NCBI RefSeq assembly: GCF_003854275.1
Contig: NZ_QTQP01000032.1
Location: 25,140 to 89,139, forward strand
Length of the DNA stretch: 64,000 nt
Direction: 5' to 3'
Source: Burkholderia sp. Bp8963
Lineage (GTDB): Bacteria > Pseudomonadota > Gammaproteobacteria > Burkholderiales > Burkholderiaceae
The notes beneath the pieces were generated by a model. That model was not told where the DNA came from. It did no database searches and saw only the letters and a list, made by a program, of their open reading frames with translations. Positions within the stretch are counted from its first letter, which is position 1. Each line of letters begins with the position of its first letter. The position numbers and the translations under genes were made by a program. Shown piece after piece: positions 24,971 through 32,947 of this stretch.

Positions 24971-25540
24971 ATGAACAATAAGAAGAATGGTCGGCGGCAC
25001 AGCCGAGTTGCGACGCATGCCGTTCTGGCTGCGGCATTGCTGGGCGGGTCCGGCGCGGCGTTTGCGGATCGTTGGGGGATTCAGGCGGGCGGCGGGTTTT
25101 CCGATCGCCATGGCATCGACAAGGGGACCCTCGGCGTCGTGTGGGATCCGGGCTGGACGTGGTGGGAGATCGGCGGCTGGCACTTCGCGTTCGTGATGGA
25201 AGGCCATGTCGGCTACTGGCACACGGGCGGCAACATCCACAGCAACCTGTGGGAGCTCGGCGCGACGCCGATGCTGCGCTTCATCAAGAGTGCGGGCGCG
25301 GTGCGTCCGTATATCGAAGCCGGCGCGGGCGTGCGGCTGCTGTCCCATCCGACGATTGCGACCAATTTCTCGATGTCCACCGCGTTCCAGTTCGCGGACA
25401 CGGTCGGCGTCGGCGCCCAGTTCGGAGAACGGCAACAGTATCAGGTCGGCTACCGTTTTCAACATGTGTCTAACGCGGGTATCAAAGAGCCGAATCCTGG
25501 TATAAATTTCCACCAGTTCTACATGCAGTACAACTTCTGA
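24971..25540 (+). CDS. pagL: Lipid A 3-O-deacylase PagL
   Basis: A 189-residue outer-membrane beta-barrel enzyme that removes the 3-O acyl chain of lipid A. The signal peptide ends A-A-F-A before D-R-W-G. The barrel strands alternate aromatic and polar residues, and the protein ends in Phe (Y-M-Q-Y-N-F), the usual outer-membrane insertion signal. The active-site His-x-Ser is in Y-R-F-Q-H-V-S-N-A-G-I (about H165, S167); the third (Glu) residue is likely nearby, for example E173, but I cannot assign it. The ATG at 24971 follows GGAG. The upstream in-frame extension to 24761 lacks a signal peptide and is rejected. The ~360-base upstream region holds the CIRCE site and the palindrome. Confidence 0.88.
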   Translation: MNNKKNGRRHSRVATHAVLAAALLGGSGAAFADRWGIQAGGGFSDRHGIDKGTLGVVWDPGWTWWEIGGWHFAFVMEGHVGYWHTGGNIHSNLWELGATPMLRFIKSAGAVRPYIEAGAGVRLLSHPTIATNFSMSTAFQFADTVGVGAQFGERQQYQVGYRFQHVSNAGIKEPNPGINFHQFYMQYNF

Positions 25541-25585
25541 TTCGCACGCCCGCGCACGGCGTGCGCGTTGCCGAGGAGTCAGGCG

Positions 25586-25969
25586 ATGGCGAAGGTGGTC
25601 GATGCGATCCGCGCGCTCGAGCGCGATCGGTTCCGCGCAATGGTGGACGGTGACGGCGAGGTGCTCGACGCACTGCTGTCGGACAAAGTGTTCTATGTCC
25701 ATACCAATGGCAAACGGGAAACGAAGCAGCAGTTCATCGACGCCATCGCCGCAGGCCGCCGTCGCTATCGCCAGATCGAGGTCCAGTCGCAGGACGTGCT
25801 GCCCGTCGGCAACGAGACCTGCGTCGTCACCGGGCGCGCACTGATCGAGATGGAAACGAACAACGGCGGTCTCGTGTTTCCGATTGCCTATACCGCCGTG
25901 CAGACCCAGGAGCAGGGGCGCTGGCGCCTGCTTGCGTGGCAGGCGACGCGGTGCGCGACCGAGACATGA
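25586..25969 (+). CDS. NTF2-like (DUF4440/SnoaL-type) protein
   Basis: A 127-residue cone-fold protein of the NTF2-like superfamily: an N-terminal helix (V-V-D-A-I-R-A-L-E-R-D-R-F-R-A-M), a D-A-L-L-S-D-K-V-F-Y-V-H-T-N-G turn, and strands ending W-R-L-L-A-W-Q-A-T-R. No catalytic residues can be assigned; relatives include ketosteroid-isomerase-like enzymes and binding proteins. No signal peptide. GAGGAG sits 7 bases before the ATG at 25586. It follows pagL by 45 bases, and a terminator follows it. Confidence 0.82.
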   Translation: MAKVVDAIRALERDRFRAMVDGDGEVLDALLSDKVFYVHTNGKRETKQQFIDAIAAGRRRYRQIEVQSQDVLPVGNETCVVTGRALIEMETNNGGLVFPIAYTAVQTQEQGRWRLLAWQATRCATET

Positions 25970-26014
25970 ACGCGCGTGGCATTCCGCTTGGCATTCCTTT
26001 GCGTGTCTCTTCCG

Positions 26015-26037
26015 AAGCGGCCTTCTGGGCCGCTTTT
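26015..26037 (+). terminator. Terminator after the NTF2-like gene
   Basis: AAGCGGCC (26015-26022) and GGCCGCTT (26028-26035) with a 5-base loop, ending in four T residues. It separates this gene from the convergent leuA. Confidence 0.85.
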
Positions 26038-26121
26038 CGTTGGCCCGTGCAACGCGGATCGCGTGTTGCACGGGTGGTCCTGCACCGCTCGCTGACCTTC
26101 TTCAAACCCTGATGCGGCCCG

Positions 26122-27768
26122 TCAGGCCGCCGCACGGCGATCGGCACAGTGCCATGCCGAGCGGTTGATCGCGCTGACGACGGCATCCATTGCGGCGGTC
26201 GCCGCGTCGGCATGCACGCCGACCCCATGCCGCAGCGGCGCGTCGCCGACCCGGCAACTGACGAACACCGCGGTGCGGCCGTCCGCCGTGCGGACATGCT
26301 CGCAGGAGCCGACGTCGACCGCCGCACCGGCTGCCGCCGCGAAAGCTGCGGCCACGCGCGGCACGGCCTGTTCCGGCGGCGCATCGGCTGCGCCCGCGCC
26401 GGCGATCTCGCGGTTCTCCCAGCGTGCCCCACTGCCGTTGCGGCTGGCGGGACCGTCAGTCTCGAGGAATTCGCGCGAGAACAGCGCGCAGATCTTCTCT
26501 CCCGTCACTTCCTCGCCGGATGCGTCGGCGATCGTCTGCACCGCATGGCTGAACTCGATCTGCACGCGGCGCGGCGGCGTGAAGCCCATCCCGCGTTCGA
26601 GCAGGAACGTCGAGCCGCCCTTGCCGGACTGGCTGTTCACGCGGATCACCGCGTCGTAGCTGCGGCCGACGTCGGCCGGATCGATCGGCAGGTACGGCAC
26701 TTCCCAGATCGCGTCGGGGCGCTGCTGCGCGAAGCCCTTGCGGATTGCGTCCTGGTGCGAGCCCGAGAACGCGGTGAACACGAGGTCGCCCGCATACGGA
26801 TGGCGCGGATGCACGGGAATCTGGTTGCAGCGCTCGACCACGCGGCGCACTGCATCGATATCCGAAAAATCGAGGCCCGGATCGATGCCCTGCGTGTAGA
26901 GATTCAGCGCGAGCGTGACGAGATCGACATTGCCGGTGCGCTCGCCGTTGCCGAACAGGCAGCCTTCGATGCGGTCGGCGCCCGCAAGCAGCGCGAGTTC
27001 GGCGGCGGCGACCGCGGTGCCGCGGTCATTGTGCGGATGCACGGACAGCACGATGCTGTCGCGATAGCCGAGGTTGCGGTCCATCCACTCGATCTGGTCC
27101 GCGAACACGTTCGGCATCGCGGCTTCGACGGTCGCCGGCAGGTTGACGATCATCTTGTGGTCGCGGGTCGGACGCCAGGTCTGCGCGACCGCATCGCACA
27201 CTTCGCGCGCGAACGTGAGCTCGGTCATGCTGAAGGTTTCCGGCGAATACTGGTAGGTCCAGTGCGTGTCCGGGCGCGCCATCGCGTGTTCCTTGATCAT
27301 TCGCGTCCCGTCGACCGCGAGCGCCTTCACGTCGTCCTTCGACATCCCGAACACGATGCGGCGGAACGACGGGCAGATCGCGTTGTACAGGTGCACGATC
27401 GCGCGCGGCACGCCGTCGAGCGCGTCGAACGTGCGGGCGATCAGATCCTCGCGCGACTGCACGAGCACTTCGATCGTCACGTCGTCGGGGATGCGCTTCT
27501 CGTCGATCAGCTTGCGCACGAAATCGAAGTCGGTTTGCGACGCCGACGGAAAACCGACTTCGATCTCCTTGAAGCCGATCGCGACGAGCATCTCGAAGAA
27601 CTCGAGCTTCTGCTCGATGCTCATCGGCTCGATCAGCGACTGGTTGCCGTCGCGCAAATCGGTGCTCATCCAGACCGGCGCGCGCTCGATCGTGCGGGTC
27701 GGCCATTTGCGGCCATTGATGCGGACGGGTGCGAACGGTCGGTATTTCTCTTGCGGGTTGCGCTTCAT
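26122..27768 (-). CDS. leuA: 2-isopropylmalate synthase (long form)
   Basis: A 548-residue enzyme that condenses acetyl-CoA with 2-ketoisovalerate, the first committed step to leucine. It belongs to the longer leuA type: the substrate/metal motif is T-D-L-R-D-G-N-Q-S-L near residue 36 and the metal HxH is in S-V-H-P-H-N-D-R-G near residue 240. The last ~110 residues form the leucine-sensing regulatory domain. The ATG at 27768 was chosen because GAGGT lies 7 bases upstream and family members begin near M-K-R-N-P; an extension to 27849 is possible. No leuBCD genes are adjacent. A 300-base leader with a Leu-codon-rich peptide precedes it. Confidence 0.93.
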   Translation of the reverse strand: MKRNPQEKYRPFAPVRINGRKWPTRTIERAPVWMSTDLRDGNQSLIEPMSIEQKLEFFEMLVAIGFKEIEVGFPSASQTDFDFVRKLIDEKRIPDDVTIEVLVQSREDLIARTFDALDGVPRAIVHLYNAICPSFRRIVFGMSKDDVKALAVDGTRMIKEHAMARPDTHWTYQYSPETFSMTELTFAREVCDAVAQTWRPTRDHKMIVNLPATVEAAMPNVFADQIEWMDRNLGYRDSIVLSVHPHNDRGTAVAAAELALLAGADRIEGCLFGNGERTGNVDLVTLALNLYTQGIDPGLDFSDIDAVRRVVERCNQIPVHPRHPYAGDLVFTAFSGSHQDAIRKGFAQQRPDAIWEVPYLPIDPADVGRSYDAVIRVNSQSGKGGSTFLLERGMGFTPPRRVQIEFSHAVQTIADASGEEVTGEKICALFSREFLETDGPASRNGSGARWENREIAGAGAADAPPEQAVPRVAAAFAAAAGAAVDVGSCEHVRTADGRTAVFVSCRVGDAPLRHGVGVHADAATAAMDAVVSAINRSAWHCADRRAAA

Positions 27769-27969
27769 CTTCTTGACCTCGGGGCTCAAGTCGCGAGCGA
27801 AGACGGACGGCATGAGCGACGGTTGACGCTGCCTCGCACCGGTGCGCACGATCGCGCGTCGGATGCGGATGATCTTCGCGATTCGGCCGACGGATAGACG
27901 GACGAAAGCTGACGACTTCGGGTTGTAAAAAACTGCGAGAAGGTACTGCGAGGAACTGCTGAGGAGGGA

Positions 27970-28018
27970 CCGTGCGGACAGCGCACGGCGCTACGGCTGC
28001 CTTAGGCTAGTCGTAGCG
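27970..28018 (-). promoter_or_regulatory. Candidate leucine attenuator structure in the leuA leader
   Basis: On the transcript, CGCTACG inside the leader peptide's Leu codons (28012-28018) can pair with CGTAGCG just after its stop (27989-27995). Next to it is a 7-bp GC-rich hairpin (CCGTGCG/CGCACGG arms at 27970-27976 and 27982-27988). A ribosome stalled at the CTA codons would block the first stem. There is no U-tract directly after the second stem, so classical termination is not shown. The mechanism is inferred. Confidence 0.45.
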
Positions 28019-28076
28019 ATAGCGGCCGCGCTAGGCGGCCGGAGGTAATTCGGAGGGTGTTCGGAAAGGAACGCAT
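28002..28076 (-). CDS. leuL: Leucine-rich leader peptide of leuA (24 codons)
   Basis: A 24-codon ORF (ATG at 28076, TAA at 28004-28002) lies between the leuA promoter and leuA. Five of its codons are leucine, and four of these are CTA (codons 15, 19, 21, 23), a codon very rarely used in this GC-rich genome. Clustered rare codons for the end product just before a stop are the hallmark of an attenuation leader. The last third reads R-L-A-R-P-L-S-L-R-L-A. With the promoter proposed at 28084-28113, the start would be nearly leaderless, which is unusual; another start site upstream is possible. The peptide itself is probably without function. Confidence 0.65.
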   Translation of the reverse strand: MRSFPNTLRITSGRLARPLSLRLA

Positions 28077-28083
28077 GGCGACA

Positions 28084-28113
28084 ACTCTATGCCAACTTGC
28101 CGGCGCGTGTCAA
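28084..28113 (-). promoter_or_regulatory. Promoter of leuA
   Basis: On the minus strand, TTGACA (28113-28108) and TAGAGT (28089-28084) are 18 bases apart. The -35 box is perfect. It lies just after the ybiB stop and starts a leader of about 300 bases before leuA. Confidence 0.65.
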
Positions 28114-28115
28114 AT

Positions 28116-29099
28116 TCAGGCGTCGATGCGAGCGATCCGCACGATCGTGTCGACTTGCCGCGCGACCGTCTCCGGCACCGGGATTTCGCCACGCAGCACC
28201 GCGTCCGTCCATGCGGCGGTGGTGCCCGCATCGCGCGATTCCGGCAGCGCGACGGGCGGCGCATCGGCCGACGAGCGCTCGGCTTCGATCAGCGCGTCGC
28301 AGACACCGTCGTGCAGCCAGTCGACCTGCACCTGGCGCCGCGTGTCGGCGACGGCCTCGCCCTCGGTGCCGCGCGCGAGCAGTGCGCCGCCCTGCGCGGC
28401 GTCCGGATGGTCGCGGAACAGCTGCGCGAGGCTGTCGCGATACGGCGGATGCGTGTAGTTGACGAGCCGCAGGCCCGCGGGCGCGAACGGCTGCAGGATC
28501 TTCACGAGCGTATGCGTCGAGTTGCGCACGCCGAGCACGCTGCGCATCGCCAGCAGGCGCGCGAGCCGCGGCGCGAGCACGTCGATCGATGCGAATGCGA
28601 CGCGACGTTCGGCGAGCGTGTCTTCGATTGCATCGTGCGACGCCGACGGCGCGATCGACAGCGCCGCGAAGATCTCCGCGCTCGTCACGCGGCCCGGATC
28701 CCGCGTGACGCCATGCACGAGCACCGGCACGCCTTCGCGCGCGAGCAGCAGCGCGAGCAGCGGCACGAGGTTCGGCTGCTTGCGCGCGCCGTTGTAGCTC
28801 GGGATCGCCACCGCGCGAAACGCGCTGTCGCGCACGTGCACGGGTTCGAACGATGCATGCGCGGCGGCGAGCATCGCGGCCAGTTCGTCGGCGGTCTCGC
28901 CCTTCAGCCGGTAAGCGATCAGGATCGCGCCGAGTTCGACGTCCGACACGCGCGCATCGAGCATCGCACGGTACAGCTCGAACGTGTCTTCGGCGGACAG
29001 CGCGCGCGCGCCATGCGGACCGCGCCCGATTTCCTTGATGAAGCGGGCGCAGTGGAACGGTTCGGCCGCGGCAGCGGCGGGATCGTGGGAAGCGGTCAT
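28116..29099 (-). CDS. ybiB: YbiB-type DNA-binding protein (anthranilate phosphoribosyltransferase fold)
   Basis: A 327-residue protein with the fold of TrpD/nucleoside phosphorylase III. The N-terminal helical part has L-Y-R-A-M-L-D-A-R-V-S-D-V-E-L-G-A-I-L-I-A-Y-R-L-K-G-E-T, and the catalytic-domain region has R-N-S-T-H-T-L-V-K. The E. coli homologue binds DNA and is a LexA-regulated protein without TrpD activity; that name is transferred by similarity. The glycine-rich PRPP loop of true TrpD is not evident. The ATG at 29099 is preferred; an in-frame ATG at 29129 is an alternative. It is divergent from maiA. Confidence 0.85.
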   Translation of the reverse strand: MTASHDPAAAAAEPFHCARFIKEIGRGPHGARALSAEDTFELYRAMLDARVSDVELGAILIAYRLKGETADELAAMLAAAHASFEPVHVRDSAFRAVAIPSYNGARKQPNLVPLLALLLAREGVPVLVHGVTRDPGRVTSAEIFAALSIAPSASHDAIEDTLAERRVAFASIDVLAPRLARLLAMRSVLGVRNSTHTLVKILQPFAPAGLRLVNYTHPPYRDSLAQLFRDHPDAAQGGALLARGTEGEAVADTRRQVQVDWLHDGVCDALIEAERSSADAPPVALPESRDAGTTAAWTDAVLRGEIPVPETVARQVDTIVRIARIDA

Positions 29100-29293
29100 C
29101 GAAGCGTAGGGAGGCGGCGCGTGTCGCATAGGCGAGCGGGCCGCACGGACAGAGGTGGGAACCCTTCAAGTATCGCACGCATTCGCGCGGTTCTTGCAAG
29201 CGCGCGGCCGCGGGCCGGCGCGCTACACTCATGATCCCGGCAACGCGCGACCGTACTCCGGCCCCGGCCGAACATGACAACGAGAGACATCCG

Positions 29294-29938
29294 ATGAAGC
29301 TTTACAGCTATTTCCGCAGTTCCGCGTCGTATCGCGTGCGGATCGCCCTGAACCTGAAGCAGCTGCCATTCGACTACGTGCCCGTCCACCTGCTGCGCGA
29401 GGGCGGCCAGCAGCTGAAGGACGAGTATCGCGCGCTGAACCCCGATTCGCTCGTGCCGACGCTGATCGACGGCGACGCGACGCTGCAGCAGTCGCTCGCG
29501 ATCATCGAGTACCTGGAAGAGACGCATCCGGAGCCGGCGCTGCTGCCGAAGCAGCCGGCCGATCGCGCGTATGTGCGCACGATCGCGCTGCAGATCGCGT
29601 GCGAGATCCATCCGCTGAACAACCTGCGCGTGCTGAAGTACCTGAAGCACATGCTGCAGGTGCCGGAAGAGGCGAAGAACGACTGGTACCGCCACTGGAT
29701 CGAGACGGGCTTCGCATCGCTCGAGGCGCGCCTCGCGAGCGATCCGCGGACCGGCAAGCTGTGCTTCGGCGATACGCCGACGCTGGCCGACATCTGCCTC
29801 GTGCCGCAGGTGTTCAATGCGAATCGCTTCTCGATCGACACTGCGCGTTATCCGACGATCCAGCGCATCGTCGATTACGCGGCGACGCTCGACGCATTCA
29901 AGGCAGCCGCGCCGGGCGAGCAGCCGGACGCGGAATGA
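29294..29938 (+). CDS. maiA: Maleylacetoacetate isomerase (zeta-class glutathione S-transferase)
   Basis: A 214-residue zeta-class GST that isomerises maleylacetoacetate to fumarylacetoacetate in tyrosine/homogentisate breakdown. The N-terminal glutathione domain begins M-K-L-Y-S-Y-F-R-S-S-A-S-Y-R-V-R-I-A-L. The usual S-S-C of the zeta signature is S-S-A here, so the non-essential Cys is lost. The P-D-S-L-V-P-T-L and Q-Q-S-L-A-I-I-E-Y-L motifs bind glutathione; the C-terminal helical domain has A-C-E-I-H-P-L-N-N-L-R-V. Length is typical. Other homogentisate genes are not nearby. Confidence 0.93.
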   Translation: MKLYSYFRSSASYRVRIALNLKQLPFDYVPVHLLREGGQQLKDEYRALNPDSLVPTLIDGDATLQQSLAIIEYLEETHPEPALLPKQPADRAYVRTIALQIACEIHPLNNLRVLKYLKHMLQVPEEAKNDWYRHWIETGFASLEARLASDPRTGKLCFGDTPTLADICLVPQVFNANRFSIDTARYPTIQRIVDYAATLDAFKAAAPGEQPDAE

Positions 29939-29954
29939 CGCAAGCAGCCGCATG

Positions 29955-29978
29955 AAAAAAGGGCGCCCTCGGGCGCCC
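29955..29978 (-). terminator. Terminator of ftsY
   Basis: GGGCGCCC (29961-29968) and GGGCGCCC (29971-29978), each self-complementary, pair around TC and are followed on the minus strand by six T residues (29960-29955). It lies 27 bases after the ftsY stop and 17 bases after maiA. Confidence 0.88.
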
Positions 29979-30004
29979 TGGATCCGTGTCGGCGGCCGCG
30001 GCGT

Positions 30005-31195
30005 TCAGCCGAGCAGCGCGTCGGCGAATTCCTCAGCACTGAACGGCTGCAGGTCCTCGACCTTCTCGCCGACGCCGATGAAGTAGACGGGCACCGGACG
30101 CTGGCGCGCGATCGCGGCGAGGATGCCGCCCTTCGCGGTGCCGTCGAGCTTCGTGACGATCAGGCCCGTCAGCCCGAGCGCATCGTCGAACGCCTTCACC
30201 TGCGTGAGCCCGTTCTGGCCCGTGTTCGCGTCGATCACGAGCAGCACCTCGTGCGGCGCGCCGTTGTGCGCCTTCGCGATCACGCGCTTCACCTTCTTCA
30301 GCTCTTCCATCAGGTGCAACTGCGTTGGCAGGCGGCCGGCGGTGTCGGCCATCATCACGTCGATGCCGCGTGCGCGCGCGGCGCTGACCGCGTCGAAGAT
30401 CACCGCGGCCGGATCGCCGCTCTCCTGCTGCACGACCGTCACGTTGTTGCGCTCGCCCCAGACCGTCAGCTGTTCGCGCGCGGCCGCGCGGAACGTGTCG
30501 CCCGCGGCCAGCAGCACCGACTGGTCGAAGCTCTGCAGGTGCTTCGCGAGCTTGCCGATGCTGGTCGTCTTGCCCGCGCCGTTCACGCCCGCGATCATCA
30601 TCACGAGCGGCTGCGCGCGGCCGAGCGTCAGCGATTTTTCGAGCGGCTGCAGCAGCTCGACGAGCAGGTCGCGTAACGCGCCCTTGACCTGCTGCGGATC
30701 GGTCAGCCGGTCCGCCCGCACTTTCTCGCGCAATGCGTCGAGCAGGTATTCGGTCGCGTCGACCCCCGCATCGGACATCAGCAGCGCGGTTTCGAGCTCC
30801 TCGTACAGATCCTCGTCGATCTTCGTGTTGACGAAGACGTTCGTGATGCTGGAACCCGTCTTCGCGAGCCCGGTTTTCAGGCGGGCGAGCCACGACTTCT
30901 TCGCGGACGGATCCTGCGCCGGCGGCGGAACGATCTCGACCGTCTCGACGACTTCGTCGCGGCCGTTGCCGGTCGGCGTGACCGTCATCACGACGGACGG
31001 GGCGGCCGGCCTGGCCGGTGCGGTAGGCTGCGCTGCGGGGGCTGCCGGTGTCGCGGGAGCGCTTGCGGGTGCCGAAGACGCGTCGGCCGGACGCGTGCCG
31101 GCGGGCTGCGCTTCCGGTTGCGGCGCGTCGGCCGGCAGCGATTCCGCGGGAGTCGGCTCCTGCGTTTTCTTGAATCGTTTGAAGAAACTGAACAT
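30005..31195 (-). CDS. ftsY: Signal recognition particle receptor FtsY
   Basis: A 396-residue SRP-family GTPase that docks ribosome-SRP complexes at the membrane. The first ~95 residues are an Ala/Pro-rich variable A domain with a basic start (M-F-S-F-F-K-R-F-K-K). The N domain is helical. The G domain has G-V-N-G-A-G-K-T-T-S-I-G-K-L-A, D-T-A-G-R-L-P and T-K-L-D-G-T-A-K-G-G. The Ala/Pro tract is longer than in E. coli terms of composition but normal for Burkholderia. It is divergent from rsmD. Confidence 0.95.
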   Translation of the reverse strand: MFSFFKRFKKTQEPTPAESLPADAPQPEAQPAGTRPADASSAPASAPATPAAPAAQPTAPARPAAPSVVMTVTPTGNGRDEVVETVEIVPPPAQDPSAKKSWLARLKTGLAKTGSSITNVFVNTKIDEDLYEELETALLMSDAGVDATEYLLDALREKVRADRLTDPQQVKGALRDLLVELLQPLEKSLTLGRAQPLVMMIAGVNGAGKTTSIGKLAKHLQSFDQSVLLAAGDTFRAAAREQLTVWGERNNVTVVQQESGDPAAVIFDAVSAARARGIDVMMADTAGRLPTQLHLMEELKKVKRVIAKAHNGAPHEVLLVIDANTGQNGLTQVKAFDDALGLTGLIVTKLDGTAKGGILAAIARQRPVPVYFIGVGEKVEDLQPFSAEEFADALLG

Positions 31196-31417
31196 GGTCT
31201 GGCGTCAGGAAGAGGGCAGGCCGCCGCTGGGCGCGCGGACTGTGTGCGGGCCGTCGCGCGACCCCGTGCGGGCACGGCGCGCGATAGCCGAAGCCTCGCA
31301 TTTTATCAGGCACCCGCGCAGCGCTCGCGCCAGCTTGTGGCGCCGCTTGTGGTAACGTGCGCCTGTTTGGCGGCGCGCCCCGTGCGCGCCCGGTCCCTGT
31401 CGTTCATTTTCCTTCGT

Positions 31418-32032
31418 ATGTCCCGTTCATCTTCCGGCCGCCCCGCGGCCTCCACCAGCCGCGGCAAGCCGCACACGATCCGCATCATCGGCGGCGACTG
31501 GAAACGCACGCCGCTCGCGGTGCTGGATCTCGACGGCCTGCGGCCGACGCCCGATCGCGTACGCGAGACGCTGTTCAACTGGCTCGGCCAGGATCTTGGC
31601 GGGCAGCGCTGTCTCGACCTGTTCGCCGGCACCGGCGCGCTCGGCTTCGAGGCTGCGTCGCGCGGCGCGGCGAGCGTCGTGATGGTCGAGCGCCATCCGC
31701 GTGCGGCGCAGCAACTGCGCGCGATCAAGGACAAGCTCGGCGCGCGCACCGTCGAGATTGCGGAGGCCGATGCGCTGCGTCTCGCGGCCGGGCTCACGCC
31801 GGGCGCGTTCGACGTCGTGTTCCTCGATCCGCCGTTCGGCGATGCGGCGGTGCTCGAGCGGGCGATCGCGCTGACCGCGCCGCTCGTCGCGCCGGGCGGC
31901 ATGCTGTACGTCGAGACGGGGGCGGAGCTCGACCCGGCCGCGCACGATGCGCTCGCCGGCTGGCAGATTGCAAAGCATGGCAAGGCAGGCGCGGTGCACT
32001 ATCATTTGCTGCGACGCGAAAATGATGAATAA
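31418..32032 (+). CDS. rsmD: 16S rRNA (guanine966-N2)-methyltransferase RsmD
   Basis: A 204-residue SAM-dependent methyltransferase. R-I-I-G-G-D-W-K-R-T-P and L-R-P-T-P-D-R-V-R-E-T-L-F-N-W-L are the N-terminal signature. The SAM-binding loop is D-L-F-A-G-T-G-A-L-G-F-E near residue 68, and the catalytic motif is V-F-L-D-P-P-F-G. The ATG at 31418 is preferred over the long upstream extension, which is antisense to the ftsY start region. coaD follows 39 bases later. Confidence 0.94.
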   Translation: MSRSSSGRPAASTSRGKPHTIRIIGGDWKRTPLAVLDLDGLRPTPDRVRETLFNWLGQDLGGQRCLDLFAGTGALGFEAASRGAASVVMVERHPRAAQQLRAIKDKLGARTVEIAEADALRLAAGLTPGAFDVVFLDPPFGDAAVLERAIALTAPLVAPGGMLYVETGAELDPAAHDALAGWQIAKHGKAGAVHYHLLRRENDE

Positions 32033-32071
32033 TGCGCGTTCCAAACGAGACGTGATGACAGGAGGAGCGAC

Positions 32072-32572
32072 ATGGTAGTCGCCGTGTATCCGGGTACGTT
32101 CGATCCGCTGACGCGCGGGCATGAGGATCTCGTGCGGCGGGCGTCGAGCATTTTTGATACGCTGGTCGTTGGCGTTGCCGACAGCCGCGCGAAAAAGCCG
32201 TTCTTCTCGCTGGAGGAGCGGCTGGAGATTGCGAACGAGGTGCTCGGCCATTACCCGAACGTGAAGGTGATGGGCTTCACCGGCCTCCTGAAGGATTTCG
32301 TTCGCACCAACAACGCACGGGTGATCGTGCGTGGCCTGCGTGCAGTGTCCGATTTCGAATATGAGTTCCAGATGGCGGGGATGAACCGCTATCTGCTGCC
32401 GGACGTCGAGACGATGTTCATGACGCCGTCCGATCAGTACCAGTTCATTTCGGGGACGATCGTGCGCGAAATCGCTCAGTTGGGCGGAGATGTCAGCAAG
32501 TTCGTGTTCCCGTCGGTCGAGAAGTGGCTGACGGAAAAAGTGGCCTCGATGGGCCAGGGCCCGGCCGCGTGA
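32072..32572 (+). CDS. coaD: Phosphopantetheine adenylyltransferase
   Basis: A 166-residue nucleotidyltransferase for the penultimate step of coenzyme A synthesis. The N-terminal Y-P-G-T-F-D-P-L-T-R-G-H-E-D-L carries the HxGH-type motif (here T-R-G-H), and I-S-G-T-I-V-R-E-I near residue 128 is the conserved C-terminal phosphate-binding motif. AGGAG precedes the ATG. It lies between rsmD and a ferredoxin gene, an arrangement common in beta-proteobacteria. Confidence 0.96.
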   Translation: MVVAVYPGTFDPLTRGHEDLVRRASSIFDTLVVGVADSRAKKPFFSLEERLEIANEVLGHYPNVKVMGFTGLLKDFVRTNNARVIVRGLRAVSDFEYEFQMAGMNRYLLPDVETMFMTPSDQYQFISGTIVREIAQLGGDVSKFVFPSVEKWLTEKVASMGQGPAA

Positions 32573-32631
32573 TGCGGCGCCGGTCGGCTTCTCCCGGAAG
32601 CCGACCACTGGCCTGATGAAGTGAGATCAGT

Positions 32632-32898
32632 ATGGCTTTGACGATTACCGACGAGTGCATCAATTGTGACGTGTGCGAGCCCGAGTGCCCGAACGGCGCA
32701 ATTTCGATGGGCCCGGAAATCTATGTGATCGATCCCCGCAAGTGCACCGAGTGCGTCGGCCATTTCGACGAGCCGCAGTGCCAGCAGGTGTGTCCGGTCG
32801 AATGCATCCCGCGCGATCCGCAGCACGTGGAAACGCACGAGCAGTTGATGGAGAAGTACCACGCATTGATCGCCGCGAAGGGCGACGACGCGTCGTGA
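32632..32898 (+). CDS. YfhL-family 2[4Fe-4S] ferredoxin
   Basis: An 88-residue ferredoxin with two [4Fe-4S] clusters. The first motif is C-I-N-C-D-V-C-E-P-E-C-P, and the second is C-T-E-C followed eight residues later by C-Q-Q-V-C-P-V-E-C, the expanded second loop typical of Allochromatium/YfhL-type low-potential ferredoxins. A C-terminal helix (H-E-Q-L-M-E-K-Y-H-A-L-I) follows. It is 59 bases after coaD and probably in the same transcript. Its electron partner is unknown. Confidence 0.93.
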   Translation: MALTITDECINCDVCEPECPNGAISMGPEIYVIDPRKCTECVGHFDEPQCQQVCPVECIPRDPQHVETHEQLMEKYHALIAAKGDDAS

Positions 32899-32910
32899 TG
32901 TGACGCAGGC

Positions 32911-32930
32911 CGGGCGGCATGCGCCGCCCG
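32911..32930. terminator. Hairpin between the convergent ferredoxin and hisC genes
   Basis: CGGGCGGC (32911-32918) and GCCGCCCG (32923-32930) pair around ATGC. The position between two convergent stops suggests a bidirectional terminator, though T-tracts are weak. Confidence 0.65.
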
Positions 32931-32947
32931 CGCCGTTTCCGGCTTCC

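Noticed and set aside
27923..27960. A Rho-independent terminator before the six-T run in the leuA leader
   Set aside because: The bases before the run are direct repeats (CTCGCAG), not inverted, so no stem forms next to the T-tract.
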